A DNA stretch of 5,281 nt from an uncultured cyanobacterium (GTDB lineage: Bacteria; Cyanobacteriota; Cyanobacteriia; PCC-6307; Cyanobiaceae). Position 1 is the first letter of the stretch. Every line of letters starts with the position of its first letter. Positions 1-5,281 of the stretch are shown one piece after another. The position numbers and the translations under genes were made by a program. The DNA lies in assembly GCA_903934745.1 (NCBI GenBank), contig CAIZOZ010000118.1:1-5281 (forward strand), read 5' to 3'. The notes under the pieces were generated by a model. The model was not told where the DNA came from and made no database searches. It saw nothing but the letters and a program-made list of their open reading frames with translations.

Positions 1-3000
1 CAGAATCTGCCCACCTTCGACAAGGTTGAGGTCGTCGATGGCGCCACCGGTCACGCCGTGGGCCTGAGCCACGGTGAAGAAGTCGGTGCCGGGGGTGTTG
101 CCGTAGAGCTCGGAGACATCAATGATGCCGCTGCTCTCCCAGGCACCGAGGCTGCCGGCCTCCTTGTCAGTCTGACCTTCAGGCAGCGCCGCATCACGGT
201 TCATCACCAAGATGCGCTCGGCGTCTCCCGTCTTGGAATCCACCTTCCAAACGGAAGCCTCCGTCCCCTCAAAGGGGGTCGAGCGGTCCTCGTTCACATA
301 GATGGAGCCATCAGCCGACCAGGCCAGGTTGTCGGGGCTGCGCACACCCAGCTGCTGGTTGTCCGCCGCATCACCGTCGTAGAGGTGCTTGAGAGCAGCA
401 CTCACCGGAGCGGTGCCGCCGGCATTGAAGGCCACATCCAGAGTCCAGATCGAACCAAACTTGTCGTCACCAGCCCTGACATTCTTTCCACCGCCTGTGG
501 TGTTGAAGGCAATCTGGCTGAAATCGTTGGGGTTGAAGTCCACGTCCTCCACCCGATAGCCCATAAAGCCACCACCGTTGAACACCTCCGTTCGCAGGGT
601 GGGGCCAAGCTTGTAGCCCTCGGCGTCATACCCGTCCTGGCCAGCCTTGCTGGCGTCCTGGGCGTTGATCGCCACCCAGATACCAGCGTCGGTACCACCC
701 TCAGCCAGGCCATCCTCGTTGCGAACACCCGTGTTGGACTTCCAGTAGTAGAGCTGGCCGCCCACCAGGCCATTGCGCTCCAGCACATTACCGTCGGCTT
801 TCTTGGCACCTAAATACAGATAAAGAGGAGCACCTTCACCAGCCGGACCATCGTCACCCATGAAGTAGGCAACAGTGTCGGCACTGCCGGTATCGACCAG
901 CGTGGCCGACTCCCAGCCGCCGTAAGCCAGATCCGGGGCAGCCCACAGCTCGCCCTCATTCACGTCGAGGATCCACATGGTGCCATTGGTGAACTCCTCA
1001 CCCAGCAGGAACAGGCGGTCCGCCGCACCCATACCGACTCCAAAGGTGTTGGCCTCCACCAGATTGGCAGCGCAGAAGCGGTTCAGACCGCCAGCCGTGA
1101 TGCCAGGCCCGCGCACCTGGGCCTCATCGGTGACCAGTTCACCATTGCGGTCGTAGATGGTGTCATAGGCAAGACCGCCACCCGCCACCTGGCCGGCGTT
1201 GTTCACATCGATGTAATTGATGCGCGCACCCACTAGCTCGGCACCGCTTTCCAGCAGATAGCTGTAACCCTTCTCGTTACCGATCTCACTGTTGATCAGA
1301 ATGCGGATCGTTTCATCATTGATCCGATATGCACCCAGGCCGTCTGGAATGCCGGTGATCTTACCGGCATCACCAGCGCCGATGGTGTAAAGAGCATCGG
1401 TACGGAAGCCACTGCCAGCCACAGGCAGCAGCATCTCGGGCAGGCTGCCGCCGTTGAACTGATTCTGATCGGCAGCCGAGAGCACGTCCCCAAAACGGAA
1501 GAACTCCAGAGTTCCCGACACTTCGTTGGCCACCATCAGATAGCCAGCGCCGGAGGTTTCGGTGCTGATGAACTTCACACCCTCCGGCGAGATTGAGTCC
1601 TGCGAAAGCAACGCCGTTACGTACACCGGCTGATAGGGATCGGTGATGTCATAGACAACAACGGTAGACGTAGCTGCACGCTCCAGACCGATGAAGGCAT
1701 AGCGACGACCACTGATCACCTGGGTGATCACCATCTCAGGCTCGGTACCCTTATCATCGCTGCGACTATCGTCGTAAACACCCAGCTGCTTGGCCAATTC
1801 CTCCAGTTGATTGCCAGAATCAGAAATCAGATTCTGATTCTGGTCGTAGATACGGAAGCCGCGGCTACCCAAGCCATAAGCCTGATCCAGAATCCCATCA
1901 GCGTTGTAATCACCCTCAGTGGTCACCAAATTGAGACGAGTGCCAAGGTTATCGGTATCAGCGCCCGGCACGCTGCCGGCCCGAGCCTTGTCGGGCGTGC
2001 TGATGCTGTTGGGGTCATCGCCGGCGCGATCATCACCTTCACCCACCACGATGACGAAGGTCTGCCCGCCTTGGCTGAAGGCGTCCAGGCCGTCAGCCAT
2101 GGTGAGACCATAAAGATTGCGGATGGCGATGGCGTCAGCTGTCTTATCCTTATCGTTGGTATCAATCGGGGTGGGGATGAAGCTCACCTCGGTGAGGATG
2201 TTGTCGGCACGGCCGCTCACCTTCAGAAAATCATTATCGAAGGAAAACACCAGGGAGCCATCGGGCTTGAGGGCAATACCCTCAGCCTTGTCGAAGTCGG
2301 GATTGGCCCCCAGCACGCTGGAAAGGTTGAACAGCTCCTCACGATCCGCCATCGCGATCGCTTGGGCAGCCAGCAGATCAGCAATGCTGCCGAATGCTGT
2401 GGTCTTGAGGTCCACCAGCTCTGGCTGGGTTTTGCCGTCCAGCACTGCAGCCCAGCTCTTACCGTTCTGGGCCAGGGTGTAGTCGAGGGTATCGGTGGCA
2501 CCCTTGAGGCTGATCTCGGTGATCGACTTGTTGGCCGTGACACCGAGTTCGCCGTCGCGCTCGATGATCACGAACCTATCGCGATCGGCGTCATACACCG
2601 CGTCGCCGATTTTGTCCTGACCAGCCTCAACCGGCAGCAGACTCAGATATTCGTGAACAGGCTCACCGGTGACTGGATTGATGGCCAGGATCCGGATGAA
2701 TTCCTTGTCCTTGTAGCCAGCCGGGCGCAGGGGGCTCTGAACAAAGGCATAGAGCAGGCCATCCTTGGAATTGAGGGTCATGCCCTCGAAACCACGATTG
2801 GCCTGACGGTCGCCATAGACGGCGGGCAGGGTGAAGGAGGTGTAGCCCGCCACATCGCCGCGATTCGCCTCGTAGGTGACGGCCGCGTAGTTGGTGTTGC
2901 TGGGAACGAAGCGCTGAATCAGGTTGCCGGTGGCGGCATCGAACAGGGCCACCTGGGGCCTGTATTCATCGGAAACGGCGAACACCGGGTTGCCGCCATT

Positions 3001-4269
3001 CAAGCCGGCAACTGAAAAATAGTTGATCGATTCGGTGTCGAGGCCGAAGGCATCCCAGGCCACCTGGGCATAGACATTGTATTGGTTTGGATCACCGGCA
3101 ATGCCATTGCCAGTGGTCACTAGAGCGAAGGCCTTGTCGTCTATACCGGTGAGCTCGCCAATACCAGTGGCCGACCGGAAACCGCCGCTGCCATCGGGCA
3201 CCTTGAGGCTGATCGTGTCAACCACCGTGACGGAATCGCCGATTTTGGCCAGGCGGTAGACCGTGGGGGCGAAATCGGGATCATCAAAGATCTTCTGGCC
3301 CTTATTTGGATCGTTAGGATTGTCGTTGCTGCGGTCACCGATATTGGCAGCCTGGGGACCCCGGTCGCTAATCGTGAGGTAGAACTCAGTGCCAGCTTCC
3401 GATCCCTGGTACCAAAGACCGGAGAGGCCGCCACCGATTACCTCACCGGGATCGACGCTGCCATTGGCGTTGAAATCGGGGCGAGTGCCGGTGTAGACAA
3501 GATTGAAGGCATAATTGGTGGCTTCAGGGATGCCACGACTCCAGTCCTTAATGCCGAGGCTCCAGATATCGACAATTTTCTTAGCTGCAAGATCAATCTG
3601 AACAATTGCGTTATTCTCCCCCAACGTCGCATAGGCAGTGTTGCCAACAATGGCGATCGCTTCCGGTTCAAAATCCTGCGCTGCCGTTGCACCCGGCGTT
3701 CCTTCACTCAGCCGGATACCCAGCAGTTCCAGCTTCACCTTCTGGTTGTTGTAAGCCTGGAAGCCCAGAGTGGTGACCGTGAAGCCGGTCACATCGGCCG
3801 TGGCGGGGCCGAAACCGGCCACGTTGATGATGGAGATGCTGCCTTCCGCATCCGTCGTCGTGCTATCGATGGCCTCACCCTCATTGGCTACCACCAACGT
3901 GGTACCCGCAGCATTGAAGGCGACCGAGTCCGGCAAGGCTCCAACAGGCAGATCGCCCAATGGGCTGAGGGTTGCGCTGGCCCCTGTTCCGGAGAGACGG
4001 AAGAAACGAACGCTGCCGTTCAGCGCTTTGTCAGCTGAATTGACCAGAGCCACCGCCACCAGATCACCGGCAACCGCGACGCTCTGGGCATCAGCGGGAA
4101 GCTCGAGAGAAGTGATCAGCTTGGGATTAAGGATATCGGCGAGATTGACAAGGCGCAGCTTGTTGTCGCCTCCCACCACGAGCGCCACGTCATGGACAGA
4201 GGAGTGGGCAGCGATCTCGGCGCCACCCAGATCGATTCTGGAAATAGGACCTGCCTTGGGTGAGGACAT
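1..4269 (-). CDS. Giant mosaic phosphatase-like protein: choice-of-anchor I propeller with inserted esterase-like-phytase module and PhoX/DUF839-like C-terminal module (3' end outside window)
   Basis: One unbroken frame of 1423 codons, open at base 1. ATG 4269 is the first usable start after the in-frame TGA at 4305-4303. Residues 1-243 resemble the first half of choice-of-anchor I proteins: GAEIAA, LVVANEGEA (125-133), AQDFEPE (197-203), AYATLGENNA (212-221), LGIKDW (238-243). Residues about 278-683 resemble the esterase-like-phytase family (PF13449): GGGLSGLWY, SDEYRP (433-438), NRGFEGM (491-497), EGIALKPDGSL, DND (678-680). Choice-of-anchor I then resumes: ADGLDAF (725-731), RSDDKGTEPE (836-845), YAFIGLE (857-863), VANEVSGT (913-920). 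From about 970, DGLGAY (976-981), RFCAA (1064-1068), GEE, SPDNLAW (1311-1317) and EGGQIL (1418-1423) resemble PhoX/DUF839 proteins. EF-hand-like loops lie at 265-276 and 787-798. The N-terminus has no signal peptide or membrane segment, so export by a C-terminal signal is inferred. The size recalls the roughly 145-kDa atypical alkaline phosphatase PhoA of Synechococcus PCC 7942 (from memory; homology untested). Enzymatic activity is inferred. Confidence 0.9.
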   Translation of the reverse strand, partial: MSSPKAGPISRIDLGGAEIAAHSSVHDVALVVGGDNKLRLVNLADILNPKLITSLELPADAQSVAVAGDLVAVALVNSADKALNGSVRFFRLSGTGASATLSPLGDLPVGALPDSVAFNAAGTTLVVANEGEAIDSTTTDAEGSISIINVAGFGPATADVTGFTVTTLGFQAYNNQKVKLELLGIRLSEGTPGATAAQDFEPEAIAIVGNTAYATLGENNAIVQIDLAAKKIVDIWSLGIKDWSRGIPEATNYAFNLVYTGTRPDFNANGSVDPGEVIGGGLSGLWYQGSEAGTEFYLTISDRGPQAANIGDRSNDNPNDPNKGQKIFDDPDFAPTVYRLAKIGDSVTVVDTISLKVPDGSGGFRSATGIGELTGIDDKAFALVTTGNGIAGDPNQYNVYAQVAWDAFGLDTESINYFSVAGLNGGNPVFAVSDEYRPQVALFDAATGNLIQRFVPSNTNYAAVTYEANRGDVAGYTSFTLPAVYGDRQANRGFEGMTLNSKDGLLYAFVQSPLRPAGYKDKEFIRILAINPVTGEPVHEYLSLLPVEAGQDKIGDAVYDADRDRFVIIERDGELGVTANKSITEISLKGATDTLDYTLAQNGKSWAAVLDGKTQPELVDLKTTAFGSIADLLAAQAIAMADREELFNLSSVLGANPDFDKAEGIALKPDGSLVFSFDNDFLKVSGRADNILTEVSFIPTPIDTNDKDKTADAIAIRNLYGLTMADGLDAFSQGGQTFVIVVGEGDDRAGDDPNSISTPDKARAGSVPGADTDNLGTRLNLVTTEGDYNADGILDQAYGLGSRGFRIYDQNQNLISDSGNQLEELAKQLGVYDDSRSDDKGTEPEMVITQVISGRRYAFIGLERAATSTVVVYDITDPYQPVYVTALLSQDSISPEGVKFISTETSGAGYLMVANEVSGTLEFFRFGDVLSAADQNQFNGGSLPEMLLPVAGSGFRTDALYTIGAGDAGKITGIPDGLGAYRINDETIRILINSEIGNEKGYSYLLESGAELVGARINYIDVNNAGQVAGGGLAYDTIYDRNGELVTDEAQVRGPGITAGGLNRFCAANLVEANTFGVGMGAADRLFLLGEEFTNGTMWILDVNEGELWAAPDLAYGGWESATLVDTGSADTVAYFMGDDGPAGEGAPLYLYLGAKKADGNVLERNGLVGGQLYYWKSNTGVRNEDGLAEGGTDAGIWVAINAQDASKAGQDGYDAEGYKLGPTLRTEVFNGGGFMGYRVEDVDFNPNDFSQIAFNTTGGGKNVRAGDDKFGSIWTLDVAFNAGGTAPVSAALKHLYDGDAADNQQLGVRSPDNLAWSADGSIYVNEDRSTPFEGTEASVWKVDSKTGDAERILVMNRDAALPEGQTDKEAGSLGAWESSGIIDVSELYGNTPGTDFFTVAQAHGVTGGAIDDLNLVEGGQIL
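1814..1843. repeat. Perfect 12-bp inverted repeat within the phosphatase-like CDS
   Basis: CCAGAATCAGAA (1814-1825) and TTCTGATTCTGG (1832-1843) are exact reverse complements separated by six bases (ATCAGA). The repeat lies in the coding region and encodes the surface-type segment DQNQNLISDSG (residues about 810-820). The arms are built from the short CAGAAT unit. It could form a stable hairpin in the mRNA; no T-run follows, so it is not an obvious terminator. Confidence 0.7.
2354..2361. repeat. HIP1 octamer
   Basis: GCGATCGC, the highly iterated palindrome abundant in many cyanobacterial genomes, lies in the coding sequence over an Ala-Ile-Ala stretch. It supports a cyanobacterial origin. 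Confidence 0.7.
3653..3660. repeat. HIP1 octamer
   Basis: A second GCGATCGC palindrome, again over Ala-Ile-Ala codons (residues 204-206) of the phosphatase-like protein. Two copies in 5.3 kb of moderately GC-rich DNA are more than chance would suggest, but the number is small. Confidence 0.7.
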
Positions 4270-4272
4270 GCC

Positions 4273-4299
4273 GGGGGAGGAGAAGACAACTCGACCCCC
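4273..4299 (-). promoter_or_regulatory. GC-rich leader hairpin just before the start codon
   Basis: In the minus-strand leader, GGGGG (4299-4295) can pair with CCCCC (4277-4273). After a 2x2 internal loop, GAG (4292-4290) pairs with CTC (4282-4280) around a 7-base loop. The helix ends three bases before ATG 4269, and the bases next to the start are pyrimidine-rich with no Shine-Dalgarno sequence. The structure could restrain ribosome entry; this is inferred from base pairing alone. Confidence 0.4.
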
Positions 4300-4364
4300 A
4301 TTTCATCAACACAAGAGGACATCCCACGAACTGCAGAACACCAATAGACCGTACTGGGCGACAC

Positions 4365-4394
4365 ATTGTAGCCCCAAGGTTATGGAGCGGATAA
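4365..4394 (-). promoter_or_regulatory. Candidate promoter of the phosphatase-like gene
   Basis: The minus strand carries TACAAT (4370-4365), one mismatch from the sigma-70 -10 consensus. Eighteen bases upstream is TTATCC (4394-4389), a poor -35 matching 3 of 6 positions. A weak -35 overlapped by Pho-box-like octamers is typical of activator-dependent promoters. Transcription would start near 4358, giving a leader of about 90 bases before ATG 4269. Confidence 0.5.
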
Positions 4395-4406
4395 GAGCCG
4401 ATTAAC
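4377..4406 (-). promoter_or_regulatory. Pho-box-like array: three octamers at 11-base spacing
   Basis: Read on the minus strand, three octamers follow one another with exact 3-base gaps: GTTAATCG (4406-4399), CTTATCCG (4395-4388) and CATAACCT (4384-4377). Against the cyanobacterial Pho box as I remember it (PyTTAAPyPy plus T/A, tandem with 3-base spacers, bound by the SphR/PhoB-type regulator), they match at 6, 6 and 7 of 8 positions. The array ends six bases before a -10 hexamer and faces a phosphatase-like gene, as expected for phosphate-starvation control. The match is imperfect, so this is a candidate operator. Confidence 0.5.
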
Positions 4407-4420
4407 TATTGCTTTATCCG
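4388..4420. repeat. Imperfect inverted repeat inside the promoter region
   Basis: The arms CGGATAA (4388-4394) and TTATCCG (4414-4420) are perfect complements. After one bulged base (4395), AGC (4396-4398) pairs with GCT (4411-4413), giving a 10-bp stem around a 12-base loop. No T-run follows on either strand, so it is not a classical intrinsic terminator. The left arm and loop coincide with two of the Pho-box-like octamers, so it may be an operator or a weak 3' structure for the upstream oxygenase transcript. Confidence 0.5.
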
Positions 4421-4429
4421 TCGCATGCA

Positions 4430-4449
4430 CCCACCCTGACCCTGACCCC
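4430..4449 (-). other. G-quadruplex-type motif between the oxygenase and phosphatase-like genes
   Basis: The minus strand has four G-tracts (GGGG, GGG, GGG, GGG) separated by TCA, TCA and T, satisfying the standard G3+N1-7 pattern. It starts eight bases after the oxygenase stop codon, so it lies in that gene's 3' untranslated RNA and just upstream of the inverted repeat and Pho-box-like array. It also contains a tandem repeat of the 6-base unit GGGTCA. Folding has not been tested. Confidence 0.5.
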
Positions 4450-4457
4450 AGGGCATC

Positions 4458-5105
4458 TCAGGCCTGGGCCATCCCCCCGGCGCCCACGACCCGCATGCCG
4501 ATATTGAAGCTGACACAAATCCTGGGTTGTGAGCTACGGCTTCGCTCCACCTCATGCCACAGCCAGCCCGGGAAAAGAAACATCAGACCTGGCTGCGGCT
4601 GACGCAGAATCCGTCCCGTAGCATAGGCACCAGCCGCTGGCAGCAGCGGTGGCAGCAGCACCTGGGCACCCGAGCGTGGATCCAGAAAGGCGATGGCCCC
4701 GCAGTCTTCGGGCGCCGCGAGGTAAACCACACCACTGAACAGACTGTTCGGGTGCAGATGGGCCCTGACGGAATGTCCTTCCCGGTTCACCATCGCCCAG
4801 GCATTGTTGAAGCAAGGTGTGGCCTTGCTCATGTCCCACCCGAACTCACCCATGGCCTGCTGGATGCAGGTGGCCATCCACTGAAACAACGATCCCAGAG
4901 TTGGATCCGCCAGCAAGTCGTTCTGGCTGTGCCAGCCGCCCTGATTGGTGAGCTGCAATCCCGCCCTGTCCTTGCACTCGAGCCCAAGCACGTGATCGCG
5001 CCAGAACTGAAGTTGATCCAGATCAGGATGCCGGAAGCTCCACAGCGGCGTAGCAAACAGCGCTGAAGCCTGCAGGGGCTGTGGGCCAGGCAAATTTTCC
5101 CTCAC
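4458..5105 (-). CDS. Putative 2-oxoglutarate/Fe(II)-dependent oxygenase, TIGR02466-like
   Basis: The protein has 215 residues if it starts at GTG 5105, close to the roughly 200 residues usual for this family of putative 2OG-Fe(II) oxygenases. Numbered from that GTG, visible family features are LFATPLW near the N-terminus (16-22), GGWHSQNDLL (56-65), the HLHPNSLFSGVVYL block (116-129), FLDPR (140-144), FPGWLWHEV (178-186) and RICVSFN (195-201). In the double-stranded beta-helix fold, His116 or His118 with His184 are the likely iron ligands, and Arg195 probably binds the 2-oxoglutarate carboxylate. I cannot assign the acidic ligand securely (Asp142 is a candidate). The substrate is unknown. No signal peptide is seen, so it is probably cytosolic. 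A longer frame reaches ATG 5174, but its extra 23 residues are Gly/Pro/Ala-rich, lie wholly inside valS and match nothing in the family. GTG 5105 gives a GTGA overlap with the valS stop and has GGAG five bases upstream. TTG 5093, with GAGGG upstream, is an alternative start. Confidence 0.85.
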   Translation of the reverse strand: MRENLPGPQPLQASALFATPLWSFRHPDLDQLQFWRDHVLGLECKDRAGLQLTNQGGWHSQNDLLADPTLGSLFQWMATCIQQAMGEFGWDMSKATPCFNNAWAMVNREGHSVRAHLHPNSLFSGVVYLAAPEDCGAIAFLDPRSGAQVLLPPLLPAAGAYATGRILRQPQPGLMFLFPGWLWHEVERSRSSQPRICVSFNIGMRVVGAGGMAQA

Positions 5106-5281
5106 CCCAGCTCCGCCAACCGCCCGCGCACCAACTGGGCCTGGGCCTCGGCCTCCAGCAGATTCGCCTGACATTCGGCCACCACCTCCGGCGGTGCCTT
5201 GCCGACGAAGTTGGGATTGGCGAGGCGCCCGGCCAGGCCGGCGATCTCTTTGTCCACTTTGGCCAGATCCTTCTGCAGCCG
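5102..5281 (-). CDS. valS: Valyl-tRNA synthetase, C-terminal end only
   Basis: The last 59 codons and stop (TGA 5104-5102) of a gene that begins outside the right edge. The segment matches the C-terminal tRNA-binding arm of bacterial valyl-tRNA synthetase (Val_tRNA-synt_C type). It has a charged helix (RLQKDLAKVDKEIAGLAGRL), the characteristic turn NPNFVGKAPPEVV (residues 22-34 of the visible part), and a second Glu/Ala/Leu-rich helix ending LAELG. In the family these two helices form an antiparallel coiled coil that contacts tRNA-Val. The catalytic core (HIGH and KMSKS motifs) is not in the window. The stop overlaps the proposed GTG start of the oxygenase gene by four bases, suggesting translational coupling within one transcript. 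The call rests on a short but distinctive motif. Confidence 0.9.
   Translation of the reverse strand, partial: RLQKDLAKVDKEIAGLAGRLANPNFVGKAPPEVVAECQANLLEAEAQAQLVRGRLAELG

Noticed and set aside
58..813. A 251-codon open frame on the plus strand
   Set aside because: Also in codon register antisense to the PhoX-like module. Low-complexity Val/Gly/Ala translation and no family motif.
1807..3015. A 402-codon open frame on the plus strand
   Set aside because: It is exactly in codon register with the minus-strand gene, so it stays open simply because that stretch avoids TTA, CTA and TCA codons. Its translation shows no recognisable family, whereas the minus strand has clear domain motifs.
2221..3540. 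Possible frameshift or gene fusion error at the module boundaries
   Set aside because: The frame is continuous across both junctions with no stop, and flanking family motifs continue in the same frame. The nesting appears genuine.
4116..4364. An 82-codon minus-strand frame overlapping the start of the phosphatase-like gene
   Set aside because: It is out of frame with ATG 4269 and mostly lies inside the real coding region. An upstream overlapping reading frame cannot be excluded but has no sequence support.
3770..4405. A 211-codon plus-strand frame running into the intergenic gap
   Set aside because: Mostly antisense to the well-supported N-terminal module. Ser/Ala/Thr-rich translation without recognisable domains.
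4440..4453. Small hairpin (CCCTG/CAGGG) as a terminator after the oxygenase gene
   Set aside because: Only five base pairs and no following T-run on the minus strand. It overlaps the G-rich motif, which explains the complementarity better.
4554..5066. A 170-codon plus-strand frame opposite the oxygenase gene
   Set aside because: The minus strand encodes a coherent oxygenase with conserved His, Arg and FPGW motifs. The plus frame matches nothing.
5106..5174. ATG 5174 as start of the oxygenase
   Set aside because: The extra residues are an alternative-frame reading of the conserved valS C-terminus and do not resemble the family. GTG 5105 is better placed.
1..5281. CRISPR array, insertion sequence, tRNA or rRNA
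   Set aside because: No regularly spaced repeats, transposase motifs, terminal inverted repeats or tRNA-like cloverleaf sequence seen on either strand.

Overview
The window looks like a piece of a cyanobacterial chromosome, most likely from the Synechococcus/Cyanobium group. Evidence: moderately high GC, two copies of the HIP1 octamer GCGATCGC (2354-2361 and 3653-3660), and a giant calcium-type, cysteine-poor, probably exported phosphatase-like protein of a kind known from Synechococcus. The lineage is an inference; there is no rRNA or other marker gene here.

All three genes lie on the minus strand, so the reading order runs from the right end to the left. First comes the 3' end of valS (5281-5102), encoding the C-terminal coiled-coil arm of valyl-tRNA synthetase. 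Its stop codon overlaps the probable GTG start of a putative 2-oxoglutarate/Fe(II) oxygenase of the TIGR02466 type (5105-4458), so these two are likely co-transcribed. A 188-base gap (4457-4270) follows. It contains a G-quadruplex-type motif, an imperfect inverted repeat, three Pho-box-like octamers at exact 11-base spacing, a good -10 hexamer (TACAAT) and a GC-rich hairpin ending three bases before the next start codon.

The rest of the window (4269 to base 1, 1423 codons, running off the left edge) is a single uninterrupted minus-strand reading frame. It encodes a mosaic beta-propeller protein. A 'choice-of-anchor I' type propeller forms the frame, an esterase-like-phytase module is inserted between two of its blades, and a PhoX/DUF839-like module follows. 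There is no N-terminal signal peptide, and the C-terminus lies outside the window.

The main hypothesis is that this is a phosphate-starvation-controlled, secreted, multi-module phosphatase/phytase-type enzyme. The upstream Pho-box-like array and the two phosphatase-related modules point the same way, independently. Substrate, activity and export route are not shown by the sequence.
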